Origin: Rhodococcus sp. 06-235-1A
GTDB lineage: Bacteria; Actinomycetota; Actinomycetes; Mycobacteriales; Mycobacteriaceae
Direction: 5' to 3'
Assembly (NCBI RefSeq): GCF_002258785.1
Contig: NZ_NOYI01000020.1
Coordinates: 62,001 to 126,000 of the forward strand
DNA: 64,000 bases
Part shown: piece after piece, positions 32,924 to 42,725 of the stretch
Position numbering within the stretch: position 1 is the first letter of the stretch
Layout: every line of letters starts with the position of its first letter
The notes under the pieces: model-generated
What the model was told of the DNA's origin: nothing
Databases searched by the model: none
Seen by the model: only the letters and a program-made list of their open reading frames with translations
Translations under genes and position numbers: made by a program

Positions 32924-35107
32924 TCAGGCCGGGTCGTGCTCGAAGACCACGATGTCAGCGTCTTCCCATTTGACGGTCCAGTCCGAATTCTCGCGTAGCC
33001 AGCCTTGAAATCTGTCGGCGGCGGAGTCGGCGGCGTACCCGTAGTACTCGACGGTTTCCATCGACTGTCGGGTGAGCACGATGTAGGTCGGCTCATCGCT
33101 CGAGCGCGCCTGAGCGTCGAGTTCGGCAACCTGATCCGACGTGGGGAACTCGAGCAGGTACCCGGGCCCGATGGAGTCGAGGGAGATGTGGAAGTAGCTG
33201 TTGGTTTCGTTCAGCCGGACGTAGTCGGCGGTCATGTGAGTGGGGAACCCCGCCGGAAAGATCGTGATGACCGTGGTTCCGTCCGGGGCCTCCGAGATGA
33301 TGCGCTCGGTCTGCTGGATCTGCGCCGCAGTCTCCTGAACGATCGGCCACCTGCCGTAGTAGCCCTGCAGACTCAGCAAGCCGGTCGCGACGACGAAGAG
33401 AGCGGACACTGCCACGAGAGCCGATCGGAAGAGCGGTCTGCGAATCTGCGGTGCGTGTGGAATGCGATCGAGCGTGAACCGGCCGTCCAACGCGTCGACG
33501 ACCAGAGGCGCGATGAGAATCGCGCACCCTGCCGTGGCGTACAGGTACACCCGGAAGATTGCCTCGCCGCCGTAGCTCTGGCCGCCGAGAAGCCCGATCG
33601 AGCCGAACGCCATCACCGCCGGGGCCCAGAACGTCGTCCGCCTCCGCCAGGCGTACAGAACAGCGAGCCCGCTGACCATGTACACGGCCAGGAAGGTGGC
33701 CTGGCTGGCGAGCGTGGTCACTCGATAGCCGAACACTCCGACCGTCTGCACGTTGCTCTCGGCGTTCGCGACCGGATCGAAACCTTGGAACAGTCCGTAC
33801 GGGGCAACGATCGCGAGTCGAGGGAACAGGTACCCCAGAAGGATGACGGCGAGCGGAATCATCAGCCACCACGGCTTCGCGCGCTTGCTCACCAGCAGCA
33901 CGCCTGCGACGGCGAACAACCAGTACGGCGTCAACTGATGCGTCGCCACACACCCGGCGAACGGGATCAGCGCCAGATACGCGGCACGTCGGTCCACCGT
34001 CGACGTCATCAACAGCCCGAGGAATCCGAAAGCGAGAACGAGTCCCCAGGCCTGAGGCGAGTAGTAGTCCTGGCCGACCCAGTTCACCAACTCTCCGACC
34101 ATCGCGGCGGTGATCGCTGTGCGGCGGTTCAGCGTCAGTACTCGCGCGAGCCCGTAGATGGTCACTGCGATCAGAACGTGGATCATCGGCGCGAACACGT
34201 GCGCGATGTCCAGGGTGCCGAACCCGGTGATGTGGGTGAACCACGCCGACACGACGAAGAAGCTGGGCCACTCGCTGTAGATGCTGACGCCGTTGGGAGG
34301 CAGTGCGGAGAACTTCAGAATGTATTCGGTGACTCCGACGTGCTTGTACGTCCACTCGTAGATGGGTACGTCGGTCACCAGGGTCACGGTCAGGCGCTGA
34401 ATCGCCATCGCCATGGCTACCGCCAGTGCGGCGCTGGTCACCTGCCAGCGCCGAATCGCGATCAGGAATGCCGCCAGACTGAGAGCCATACAGATCACCA
34501 GAACCGGACCTGTTCCCGATACCAGCAGGCCGAACTGCGAATACTGCGCAGTCCGCAATCCGGGAAGGGCGGGCAGCCACAAGACCAAGGCCAGTGCGAG
34601 CAGCAGTAGCGGCAGGTGTTTGCGTAGCGTGGCGCGATCGTTCAGGACGGCGAGTGTGGCTCGAACGGCGAAGTGAACGCGCTGCTTACCGGTACTCGTC
34701 CGGATTCGGTGCAGCCACGCATGCCGGCTCGGAAACCCGTTCTTGCGGTACCACTGAATGGACGAGCCGATCATCAGGATGCACAGCAGCAGTGTCATCC
34801 GCCGCGGGGACCACCGGTAGCTCCACATGGCTCCTGTGGTCATCACCGTCATGACAGCGATGCTCAACGTCGGTACGGCGGACAACCGTGCGACCCGGGG
34901 GAGGTCGACCCAGGTCAGAATGGCCACACCCGGACCGCAGAACAGCAGTACGGAGGCGAGGATCGCGCGGAGGAAGGTCGGCAGCTCGACCATCGACAGC
35001 ACACCGGCAACCGCAGCGAGTACCGAGGCGTCGGCCATGGTGAGGCGGGGACGATCGGTACCGACCCGATCGGGTTCGGTCGACGGCGGCCTACGTCGGA
35101 CGCGCAT
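32924..35107 (-). CDS. Large polytopic membrane protein, probable GT-C-type glycosyltransferase
   Basis: A 727-residue protein with about 14-16 membrane helices and a C-terminal soluble part of about 130 residues (from PDGTTVITIFPAGFPTH). Loop 1 after the early helices and the loop VPIYEWTYKHVGVTEYILKFSALPPNGVSIYSEWPSFF carry Asp/Glu and aromatic residues as expected for lipid-linked-sugar-dependent (GT-C) transferases or oligosaccharide polymerases. No Wzy or PMT signature is clear. The start overlaps the end of the GT2 gene at 35091 by 17 bp. It probably adds sugars on the outer face of the membrane using polyprenyl-linked donors (inference). Confidence 0.72.
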   Translation of the reverse strand: MRVRRRPPSTEPDRVGTDRPRLTMADASVLAAVAGVLSMVELPTFLRAILASVLLFCGPGVAILTWVDLPRVARLSAVPTLSIAVMTVMTTGAMWSYRWSPRRMTLLLCILMIGSSIQWYRKNGFPSRHAWLHRIRTSTGKQRVHFAVRATLAVLNDRATLRKHLPLLLLALALVLWLPALPGLRTAQYSQFGLLVSGTGPVLVICMALSLAAFLIAIRRWQVTSAALAVAMAMAIQRLTVTLVTDVPIYEWTYKHVGVTEYILKFSALPPNGVSIYSEWPSFFVVSAWFTHITGFGTLDIAHVFAPMIHVLIAVTIYGLARVLTLNRRTAITAAMVGELVNWVGQDYYSPQAWGLVLAFGFLGLLMTSTVDRRAAYLALIPFAGCVATHQLTPYWLFAVAGVLLVSKRAKPWWLMIPLAVILLGYLFPRLAIVAPYGLFQGFDPVANAESNVQTVGVFGYRVTTLASQATFLAVYMVSGLAVLYAWRRRTTFWAPAVMAFGSIGLLGGQSYGGEAIFRVYLYATAGCAILIAPLVVDALDGRFTLDRIPHAPQIRRPLFRSALVAVSALFVVATGLLSLQGYYGRWPIVQETAAQIQQTERIISEAPDGTTVITIFPAGFPTHMTADYVRLNETNSYFHISLDSIGPGYLLEFPTSDQVAELDAQARSSDEPTYIVLTRQSMETVEYYGYAADSAADRFQGWLRENSDWTVKWEDADIVVFEHDPA

Positions 35108-36374
35108 CGCGGTTCACTCCTGTCAGTGGCCGACGGGCGCGCCCGCCGCGCCGGCTCCGTCGTAGTGCCATCGGCCCCTTGAAGATCGACAGTAGCTCCA
35201 TCCGGCCGATACCGGCCGGGAGGTCGTCGGCGAGGTCACTCGGCGGCGACGCCACCTTGCTCATCCTGAGCGACAGACGTGCTGCGCTTCCGGCCTTTCG
35301 GAAGGCCACCTTCGCAGCCAATGTGGCCGCGCGACGGTCGGTCGCGACCGTGGCCAGCCATGCGCCGAGCCCGAGACCGTAGCCCCTGGCCTGGATTGCG
35401 AGTGCGTCCGAGTCGGCCCGGTGGCGATGCCAGACGATTGCGCCCGGCTCGTACACCAACTGATCACCCGCCATGAGAATCCTGAAGAAGATGTCGAGAT
35501 CCTCGCCCCCGTTGGTGGGCGAACCGACTCCGAGTGATTCGTCGAAGCCGCCGAGATCGAACATCCGGCTCCGCCGTACCGCGAAGTTCGCGCCGGTGCC
35601 GTACATGCCCACCTGAAACGGAAACAGCGGGACATCGGCGGGCGGTTCGGCGAGGTCGTAGATGCGCGGCGTGACCGAACTCGCCCAACCGACCCGTCGA
35701 TCGAAGTAGGCCTGTGCCTGAGTTCTGATCTCGCCACTGGGGACGATGCCCGAGACGCAGGTGACCTTGTCTGCGCGTCCGAATCCGCGTACGAGCGCGG
35801 TGAGCCATGACGGGTCGACCGCAACGTCGTCGTCGGTGAACGCAACGAGGTCGTGGCGAGCTGCGCGGATTCCGGTGTTGCGAGCCCGGCTGAGGCCAGG
35901 CGCCGGCTCTCGGACGATCCGCACTCTCGGGTCGTCGATGCTCTCCACGTATGCGATGGTGTCGCCCGTCGTCGATGCGTTGTCGACGACCACCACCTCG
36001 ACGTCGGGGTAGTCCACGGCCAGCACCGACGCCAGTGCCCCGCGAAGGTGCTCGACGCGATCACGCGTGCAGATCACGATGGTCACCGGAGGAGGGCTCG
36101 ACAGAGGTGCCCTTGGTGCCGCGTTCGCGGCCGGTGGCAGCTGTGCTGCCGACGCTCGAAGCTCGGCAGCGTCCACCACTCCATTGTCGATGGCGAGCTC
36201 CACGAACCCAACGGGATCGAGACCGTTGCGCGCGAGCAGCCGTGCCCGCGTGTACCCGTCGGCATCCGCCAGCGGGATCGAAGCGGGTAGGTCGAGGGTG
36301 AGGTCGATGCTGCCGATCCACAACGCACCCTGCCATTCTGGATGGTCGAGCCGGGGAAGTGCAGGGTAGAGCAC
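35091..36374 (-). CDS. Family 2 glycosyltransferase with N-terminal extension
   Basis: A 427-residue transferase: about 95 N-terminal residues of unknown fold (MLYPALPRLDHPEWQGALWIG), then a GT-A domain with VTIVICTRDRVEHL, VVVVDNAST, GLSRARNTGIRAARHDLVAFTDDDVA (DDD metal site) and GGEDLDIFFRIL. GTG 36374 is chosen because AAAGGA lies 6 nt before it. Sugar and acceptor are unknown. It lies 43 bp after the GH16-like gene in the long minus-strand operon. Confidence 0.87.
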   Translation of the reverse strand: MLYPALPRLDHPEWQGALWIGSIDLTLDLPASIPLADADGYTRARLLARNGLDPVGFVELAIDNGVVDAAELRASAAQLPPAANAAPRAPLSSPPPVTIVICTRDRVEHLRGALASVLAVDYPDVEVVVVDNASTTGDTIAYVESIDDPRVRIVREPAPGLSRARNTGIRAARHDLVAFTDDDVAVDPSWLTALVRGFGRADKVTCVSGIVPSGEIRTQAQAYFDRRVGWASSVTPRIYDLAEPPADVPLFPFQVGMYGTGANFAVRRSRMFDLGGFDESLGVGSPTNGGEDLDIFFRILMAGDQLVYEPGAIVWHRHRADSDALAIQARGYGLGLGAWLATVATDRRAATLAAKVAFRKAGSAARLSLRMSKVASPPSDLADDLPAGIGRMELLSIFKGPMALRRSRRGGRARRPLTGVNRDARPT

Positions 36375-36417
36375 GGTAAATCCTTTCGCGTACAACAAGA
36401 TCGGAGGGGGGCGATGG

Positions 36418-37317
36418 TCAGTCGGATCGAGTTCTCACCCAGTCGATCGACATGGCCGCGGGTAGTGCGATCGACTCGGTCGGATCCGATGGCGTCGTGC
36501 CGACCCGGAGATCGATCTGCACGCGGAAGGGTTGGTCGAACACCCAGTTCGCGCTACTACCGCCGAGATCGTCAGCGGTGGCCCGATGAACCACCGTGCT
36601 GTCGATTCCGGTGGTGACGACGCCGGGACCACGCTCGATCCAGTAGACGTGGTAGCCGTCCGAGGACGGCAGCGGCATGATGCTCGTCGACGATCCCCCG
36701 TCCGGGGTGGTGCTGATACCGGAGCGGTAGTCGCCGTCTCCGGTCGGCTCCACGGCATCGATCGTTCCTACTGGTTCGCCCGTCGTCGTGAGATCGGTGC
36801 TGATCAGACGGAACGCCGGGTAGAGGCCGCCGCCGACAGGCAATTCGATCCTGGCCTCGACACGTCCGAAGGTGAACGCGCTCGTGCTCGTCAATTCGGC
36901 AGAGGTGACACCGTCGGCGACGCGCTGTGCGGTGATCGACAGATGACCCGCACCGTCGACCGAGGCGTTGTCCTGCGACGTCGAGTACCGCTGCACACCG
37001 TTGTCGACCACGGCGGAGTCATCCGGGCGAGTGGTCCAGAGCGCTGGATCCACTCGCTGGCCGGCCGGGCCGACGAAGGTGTCGTACACGGTGGTTGCGT
37101 TGGCTCCGATCGGGGCGATCCGCGGCGAGTCGATCACCTTGGACTGCGCGTACACGACGAAGCCCACCGTGACCGATGCGACGACCACGAACACGGCACC
37201 CGCGACCGGCCACCTGCGGCGAGGGGGCGTCGCCTGAACGTACGCGCCGGGCATGCGTCCGATCTCGACCGTCGCGGAGCTTCTCCGTTGCTGCCGAGGT
37301 CGGCTGTGGTGACTCAA
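36418..37317 (-). CDS. GH16-like membrane-anchored protein, catalytic nucleophile lost
   Basis: A 299-residue type II membrane protein (helix about 37-57) with an external beta-jelly-roll of GH16 type: SAELTSTSAFTFGRVEARIELPVGGGLYPAFRLIS and the active-site strand GTIDAVEPTGD. In active laminarinase-type enzymes this strand reads E-I-D-x-x-E; here the first Glu is Thr185, while Asp187 and Glu190 remain. It is therefore probably a glycan-binding or non-hydrolytic relative rather than a normal glucanase. The ATG overlaps the DUF998 stop (ATGA). Confidence 0.75.
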   Translation of the reverse strand: MSHHSRPRQQRRSSATVEIGRMPGAYVQATPPRRRWPVAGAVFVVVASVTVGFVVYAQSKVIDSPRIAPIGANATTVYDTFVGPAGQRVDPALWTTRPDDSAVVDNGVQRYSTSQDNASVDGAGHLSITAQRVADGVTSAELTSTSAFTFGRVEARIELPVGGGLYPAFRLISTDLTTTGEPVGTIDAVEPTGDGDYRSGISTTPDGGSSTSIMPLPSSDGYHVYWIERGPGVVTTGIDSTVVHRATADDLGGSSANWVFDQPFRVQIDLRVGTTPSDPTESIALPAAMSIDWVRTRSD

Positions 37318-38027
37318 CTGATCTGGCCGGCGGCGGACGCACCGAGCAGTTGCTCGTTGTCCGCGACACGGGCGGACCGGCGACGCGGTACGCGCGTCGC
37401 CTGGAACAGAGCGGCCGTCAGGATCACCGTGCCGCCGATCACGCAGTACGCGACGATCCGCTCGAGAGCGCCGATGCCCATTCCGAACTGGTGGCCGCCG
37501 ATGTACAAGAAGTAGGCCAGCAGGCCGACTGCCCCGAGAGCGGTCACGACATAGCGGTGCGGACGCGGGACGAGACGCCCGCCCGCTGCGAAGACGAGAG
37601 CGACATTGGCCGTCACGAACAACACTGCCGCCCCGAACGAGTGGACCTGGTAGTTGGTGGCCTCACTGACCGTTCCGGCGGTGACACCGCCGATCCCGGA
37701 GACGACGAAGAATGCCGTGCTCCGAATGTCGAGTACACCGAGCGCGAACCACGACACCGCTGCGACCGCGAGAGAGCAGCCGAGCACGACGATGGACACG
37801 TTTGCGGCGACGTACAAACTACTGCACGGCAAGTAGCCGGTGGGTCCGCAGAACGGCACACCGAGTTCGCTGATGTAGTTCCAGCGGTAGCTGTAGTTAC
37901 CCCGCCAGGTAGCCGACACGACCCACTCGACGACCAGGAATTGCAGCACGAACAAGCCGGCCCATCGTCCGATGCGAGCCCACAACTGGGGCGGCCGTGG
38001 TGTCGGCTCCGTGAGCGATGCGGTCAT
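37314..38027 (-). CDS. DUF998 integral membrane protein
   Basis: A 237-residue protein with about six helices and the DUF998 hallmark WNYISELGVPFCGPTG between helices 1 and 2, then a long run of helices (VSIVVLGCSLAVAAVSWFALG, FVVSGIGGVTAG). The family function is unknown. ATGA overlaps on both sides tie it tightly to the acyltransferase and the GH16-like gene. It may be a small membrane partner that handles a lipid-linked intermediate (inference only). Confidence 0.83.
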   Translation of the reverse strand: MTASLTEPTPRPPQLWARIGRWAGLFVLQFLVVEWVVSATWRGNYSYRWNYISELGVPFCGPTGYLPCSSLYVAANVSIVVLGCSLAVAAVSWFALGVLDIRSTAFFVVSGIGGVTAGTVSEATNYQVHSFGAAVLFVTANVALVFAAGGRLVPRPHRYVVTALGAVGLLAYFLYIGGHQFGMGIGALERIVAYCVIGGTVILTAALFQATRVPRRRSARVADNEQLLGASAAGQIS

Positions 38028-39352
38028 GAGGGGGTCTCCTGTGCAGTGACTAGATCGAGGGGGCTCGACGCAACCGCATCGAGTGCTGCTTTGACCGTCG
38101 CAGGATCGAAAGCGTTGTCGTGGAACGACGCCGAAATGTACATGACAGTCCCGAGTTGCTGGGTGGTGATCACGATCGATTCCGGCCGGGACGGTTCGCT
38201 GAGACCGTAGAAGACGCGATCCGTCTCACCGGACAACCACGACACTGTCTCGAGGCTCCTGACTCGTCCGAGATCGGAGAAGATCAATTCGGCACTCGGG
38301 TCGGCGTCGACGCGGTCGCCCACAGTGCTGCCCGATGCGCTTCCGGTGCGCTGGTACTTGAGTGAACTCAGCGTCGCTGCGGCGATCGGCCTGCCCTTGT
38401 CGATCGCCGACGTCAATGCGAACTGAACCTGGTCCCGTGACGTGGGGTCGGTCGACGGAAAGTCGAGGCCGGCCGCGAAGTTCCCCAGCACGACCGCGTC
38501 GGCGGGTAGGTAGCGACGACAGTCGAAGAGGAATGTCACCGAGTTCGACAAACGAATTCCCGATCTGGCCAACGATGTCGCCACTGCGGTCGAGATGATG
38601 GCCGAGACCGATGCTGTCTCACCGACGTCCTTGCGCCACTGACGAATACGATCCACGAAGCCCACTGCCGACGAGGCCGCCACCACGGTCGGCGATCTGT
38701 GCCACGGCGTCGTGTCACCGTGGGTTGCCGGGCCCACCGTCGCACCGACGGCGGGTGCAACGAATGCTCCGGCTTTGCCCGGACGGATGCGTCCATAGAC
38801 CATGTCCAGAACTTTGCGTGGGTGCGAGACGACCCATGATGCCAAGGTGGGCAACAAGGGGTGAACCGTCACGTCCTGGGTTGCCCATCGGGGAAGCGGT
38901 GCTTCGGGGCGTGGATCGGCAAGGTAGCCGATCACCTCCAGGGGCAACAATGCGTCGCAGAGACCGTGCGAGATGTCGAGTAGTAGGTAGTCGCCTGCCA
39001 GACGCGCGCGGAATGGGATTTCGGGCGACGAGGAACGAGACAGCTCTGTCAGTACCCGGTCGAGTTCGTGCAGCGGAAAGGCCGGTACTTCCGTGACGTC
39101 CTCGTCGATGAGGTCGGGTCGGTACGCCCACCGGCGTGATCGGGGCGTGGCGCGCAGACCGAGTCGGGCGGCTGGACCGAGCGAGGCCAGCGTGCGCAGC
39201 CTCTCCGACACACGCCCGATGCCACCGAAATTTGCTGGACCGATCGCGACGATGACTCGGGTTTCGGACCGCAGCATGTCCATCGAGCTGGCGTGTTGGC
39301 CGAAGCGACATCTCACTCGGTCGATCGAGGAGAAGAGCACCAGGGGGTTCAC
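38024..39352 (-). CDS. Condensation/PapA-type acyltransferase superfamily protein
   Basis: A 442-residue protein of the chloramphenicol-acetyltransferase-like (NRPS condensation / PapA) fold. The catalytic H-x3-D motif is DISHGLCDALL with His129 and Asp133, close to HHxxxDG. The rest carries SVSAIISTAVATSLARSG, FLFDCRRYLP and LIFSDLGRVRSL in the expected order. Such enzymes move acyl groups from a carrier protein or CoA to OH or NH2 acceptors. With an ACP and an amino acid:ACP ligase in the same operon, it is a prime candidate for the transfer step. GTG 39352 overlaps the flippase stop (GTGA). Confidence 0.8.
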   Translation of the reverse strand: MNPLVLFSSIDRVRCRFGQHASSMDMLRSETRVIVAIGPANFGGIGRVSERLRTLASLGPAARLGLRATPRSRRWAYRPDLIDEDVTEVPAFPLHELDRVLTELSRSSSPEIPFRARLAGDYLLLDISHGLCDALLPLEVIGYLADPRPEAPLPRWATQDVTVHPLLPTLASWVVSHPRKVLDMVYGRIRPGKAGAFVAPAVGATVGPATHGDTTPWHRSPTVVAASSAVGFVDRIRQWRKDVGETASVSAIISTAVATSLARSGIRLSNSVTFLFDCRRYLPADAVVLGNFAAGLDFPSTDPTSRDQVQFALTSAIDKGRPIAAATLSSLKYQRTGSASGSTVGDRVDADPSAELIFSDLGRVRSLETVSWLSGETDRVFYGLSEPSRPESIVITTQQLGTVMYISASFHDNAFDPATVKAALDAVASSPLDLVTAQETPS

Positions 39353-40911
39353 GACTTCCCTCCCGTCGATACTCGCGCAGGCGTCGGATCGACACGAACG
39401 AGCGAGTGATCGGCAACCGGCGACACCGGTTGTGGCGGACGATTCCTGGACATCTCCCGTATCCACCGCACGAGCGGAACGATCAGTACCGCTGCTCCGA
39501 AGGCTTCGGCCGCAAGGTAGGCCCAACCGACGGCAGCGATGCCCAACGACGACGACAGAGCGAGGGATCCGACGATGATGATCGTGGTGGCGATCACCTG
39601 CACGATGACGGCCAGGCGCATACGGCGTCGCACCCGCGCCAAACCGTCGTACAGCGAACCGATGACCGACAGTGGAATGGTCAGGGCGGCGAGTTGCACG
39701 ATGATGGTGCCTTGATCGCGGTAACCCTGTCCGACGATGCCGAGACCGTACGGCGCGATGAATGCGAGAAAGAACGAACCTCCCAGCGCCACCAGGCAGA
39801 CGAGAGACATGAATCTCTTGGTCAGATTGTGGAACTGTTCCGGATGCGCGGCCACCTCGGCAACGTATGGTCCGATCAGAACACCGATGAGAATGTACAG
39901 CGCACTCACGATGGACCAGGTCAGTGAGAAGTATGCGTTCTCGACCGTGCCGAGGGTGGTCACGACGATCATCGGGACCAGTAGGGGCGCAAGCGAACCG
40001 AGAGCAGTGATTCCGTACGCCGATCCGAAGTAGGACCACAACTCGCGACGAGGCGGCAGGTTCGGCTCGTTCGCGTAGCGCCGTTCCTCGCGAATGTTCT
40101 TCAGAATGGCTCGGAGAACGAAGACGGAGGCGACCACTGCGGGAAGTGCCCACGCCGAAATGATGGAAGTGCTTCTCTCCGTAGCGAACAGGGCCAACAG
40201 CAAGCCGAATTTCACGACGGCGTGGAAGACGTTCTTCGCTGCTGCCCAGCGTGCGACGCCGAGACCCGAGGACGTCTGATCCTGCAGCGCGAATACCGCC
40301 AGGATTGCCACGAAGATCGGAAACGACACCACTTCTGCGGTGTTGGTGAACATCTTGTCTACGGGAGCGACCACCAGGAAGCCGCATCCGAGAACCAACG
40401 CGAACGCCGTGATGAGGAGGTAGCCGCGGATCACGAGGGACTTCGCCAGATGCCCCGAGATGGGCAGGAACCGCTCGTACATCGACCCCAAGCTGAGGTT
40501 GGACAACGTCGAGAGCATCACCGCCGAGGTGATCACAGCCGATGCGCTGCCGACCTCCGAGACGGGGTAGAGGCGTCCGGCGGCCGCCCAGAACAGCAGA
40601 CCCAGAACGCCGGTCACGGCGGTCGAGACCATCAGCGCAAGCGAATTGAGCGCCAGATTGCGATCGGACTGCTTCCCGCTGCCGTCCTCGCTCGACACCG
40701 AACGCGGTGACCGATCGTCGCGTTCGTACCCGGGTGGGACCGGCGCGGTGACGATCGACATGGGTGTGGTGGGACTGTGCATCAGTCCCGGGGTCAGGCG
40801 GCCTGCCTGCACCAAGCCCACATCGAATCGTGCAGGTTCGACGGGATACCACCGAAGCCGGTCGAGTTGCTCGTGCTTCGGTGGTGGCATCTTCGGTGCG
40901 CGGTGCTTCAC
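39349..40911 (-). CDS. Wzx-like polysaccharide flippase (MOP superfamily)
   Basis: A 520-residue protein with an 80-residue hydrophilic N-terminal extension and about 12-14 helices in the layout of lipid-linked oligosaccharide flippases: LNSLALMVSTAVTGVLGLLFWAAAGRLYPVSEVGSASAV is typical of the first helix and loop. It should move an undecaprenyl-linked glycan across the cytoplasmic membrane. GTG 40911 overlaps the hydrolase stop and its own stop overlaps the acyltransferase start. Confidence 0.85.
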   Translation of the reverse strand: MKHRAPKMPPPKHEQLDRLRWYPVEPARFDVGLVQAGRLTPGLMHSPTTPMSIVTAPVPPGYERDDRSPRSVSSEDGSGKQSDRNLALNSLALMVSTAVTGVLGLLFWAAAGRLYPVSEVGSASAVITSAVMLSTLSNLSLGSMYERFLPISGHLAKSLVIRGYLLITAFALVLGCGFLVVAPVDKMFTNTAEVVSFPIFVAILAVFALQDQTSSGLGVARWAAAKNVFHAVVKFGLLLALFATERSTSIISAWALPAVVASVFVLRAILKNIREERRYANEPNLPPRRELWSYFGSAYGITALGSLAPLLVPMIVVTTLGTVENAYFSLTWSIVSALYILIGVLIGPYVAEVAAHPEQFHNLTKRFMSLVCLVALGGSFFLAFIAPYGLGIVGQGYRDQGTIIVQLAALTIPLSVIGSLYDGLARVRRRMRLAVIVQVIATTIIIVGSLALSSSLGIAAVGWAYLAAEAFGAAVLIVPLVRWIREMSRNRPPQPVSPVADHSLVRVDPTPARVSTGGKS

Positions 40912-42680
40912 AGCAGAACTCGCTCCACCGGGGTCGGAGGTGGCGGTGCGACGAGATCGAGCTCGAAGGCGGTCGCCACTGTCGAAATCAACTCGGCACG
41001 AACGTTTTCGCGCAGATCACGTCCATAGAGGGAATGATCTCCCGAGGCGAAGGACTTGACGGTGGTGGTGATTCCACGCTTGCGCATTCTGTCGATACCC
41101 TCGGGCCCGCGATTGGTGACGAACCAATCCGTATCGGACGGGGACAGCAGGACCGTGGTGCTCACGTCCTTGCGAGCGAGCTTCAGAAGAGATATCTCCG
41201 GGACCTGAATGAGCCCCAGCTTCCCCAGCGTCAGCCACGCTCGATAGGGCAGCCGCGACTGCATCCGCGCCTTGATCTTGACGCCCCACTCGTGCAGGCG
41301 ATCCAGTGCGGCACCCGTGCGGTCCGGTTCGATCTTCGTCATCGACGAGCGCTTGACGAACTCGAGTCGGCGGGTGGTCCAGTCGAGCGTATTGAGCAGA
41401 ATCGCGCTGTTGGTGCCCTTCTCGCGTGCCGCGAAACTCGAGTACCACGAGCCCGAGCACATTCCGGTGACCACGATGTTCGCCGGATCGGTACCTGCGT
41501 GTTCGACGGCGGTGAGCGCGTCCGCATTTCCTTCCGGGCTGTAGAGCTTGGTCAGTTCGTCGTCGGCGACCGTGCCGCTCTCGCCGGTGCCGCGTCTGTC
41601 GAATCGAACCGTGGACACCCCGAAGCGGGGAAGCAGCCGCGCCAGCTCCACCCACATGCGTACCGGACCGACGCGGTGCTCGTTGGCCGTGGGGTAGAAC
41701 ACCACGGTCGGCCCACCGGGCAGGCAGCGGTCCGAGGAGGAACGAATCGCGAAAAGCTCCTGAGCGCCCAGGAATTCGATGCTCTCGTGGATCCCGTCGA
41801 CCTGTGATCGCGTCCGGGTTCGCGCCTCGACGTCGTGGGCGGCTCGGCTCGGGAACTTCGACGCCGTCCAGGTTGCGAGGTGGGCGATGTCGGCGGCCGG
41901 GATGATGACCTCGAAATCGCTCGGCTCGAGGAACTCGTCGTGAGCGGACAACGTGTGCTCCTGGGCCGAGAGTGCGTCGACGAGTCTGCGTACCGGCTTC
42001 GAGTCACCTCGCTCGGCGCGGGTGGCGACCAACACCGGTGCGTCGGTCGTCGTTTTCGCGGCATCGAGTGCGGAAAACGCCGCGGCCGAGTCGGGATGCA
42101 ACACAGCCCCGATGATCGACACACGGGGATCGGCGTCGGAATCGGTGGTGACGCTCACCGAGTACAGTGCGCGTTGCTCGTGCAGGTACGACCGGCCTCG
42201 AACGACCGGGTCCCACAGCGTCAACGCAGCGAGCGGACCGCACTCGGCGGCGACAGAGCATGCCAACAAGGCACCGATACGCAGACCGACCAGGCCGACT
42301 TCACCCACCCCGCAACCGCGTACGTAGTCGACAGCCTCGACGATGCTGCGCTGCCACTGTCCGATCGCGCCGGGCAGATCCTGATCACCCCACGAATCTC
42401 CGGTACCGCGATAGTCGAATCGCAACACCAGAAGTCCCTGCGCACGCAGCTTCTGCGCCATCAGAGTCATGCCGCGATACGAGTCGACCTGTTCCTTGCC
42501 GAGCGGTGGGCACAGGACGACGCCTCCGCGAGCCCGACCACCGTCCGGCACGTGGACGGTGCCGAACAGCGGCGACTCGGACGGGCCGAACCAGGTCTGG
42601 TACTTACCGCCCGCAGTACGCGAAGAGGACTCGGCGGGAACGGAGCCGGTGCGCCGGGGAGCGGTGCGGGAACTGTTCAC
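40908..42680 (-). CDS. Fused double alpha/beta hydrolase, exosortase-associated hydrolase 2 + 1 type
   Basis: A 590-residue protein of two alpha/beta hydrolase domains. In the N-domain (about 30-290) the nucleophile elbow is VGLRIGALLA with Arg134 where Ser is usual, so it is probably inactive; VVLCPPLGKEQVDSYRG and LWDPVVRGRSYL recall exosortase A system hydrolase 2. The C-domain (about 300-580) has VTGMCSGSW with Cys408 as nucleophile, Asp516/518 in LSPSDTDW and His549 in SGDHSLYG, as in hydrolase 1 of those systems (recalled). A Cys triad suits acyl transfer or thioester cleavage from ACP. No exosortase gene is seen. GTG 42680 follows GAAGGA. Confidence 0.72.
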   Translation of the reverse strand: MNSSRTAPRRTGSVPAESSSRTAGGKYQTWFGPSESPLFGTVHVPDGGRARGGVVLCPPLGKEQVDSYRGMTLMAQKLRAQGLLVLRFDYRGTGDSWGDQDLPGAIGQWQRSIVEAVDYVRGCGVGEVGLVGLRIGALLACSVAAECGPLAALTLWDPVVRGRSYLHEQRALYSVSVTTDSDADPRVSIIGAVLHPDSAAAFSALDAAKTTTDAPVLVATRAERGDSKPVRRLVDALSAQEHTLSAHDEFLEPSDFEVIIPAADIAHLATWTASKFPSRAAHDVEARTRTRSQVDGIHESIEFLGAQELFAIRSSSDRCLPGGPTVVFYPTANEHRVGPVRMWVELARLLPRFGVSTVRFDRRGTGESGTVADDELTKLYSPEGNADALTAVEHAGTDPANIVVTGMCSGSWYSSFAAREKGTNSAILLNTLDWTTRRLEFVKRSSMTKIEPDRTGAALDRLHEWGVKIKARMQSRLPYRAWLTLGKLGLIQVPEISLLKLARKDVSTTVLLSPSDTDWFVTNRGPEGIDRMRKRGITTTVKSFASGDHSLYGRDLRENVRAELISTVATAFELDLVAPPPPTPVERVLL

Positions 42681-42725
42681 TTCAATTGGTCCTTCGTGGA
42701 CGTACACGGGTGAAACGAGTATCGA

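Noticed and set aside
39353..40852. Long N-terminal extension of the acyltransferase
   Set aside because: It is antisense-phase read-through over the flippase gene; the GTGA overlap at 39352 gives the true start.
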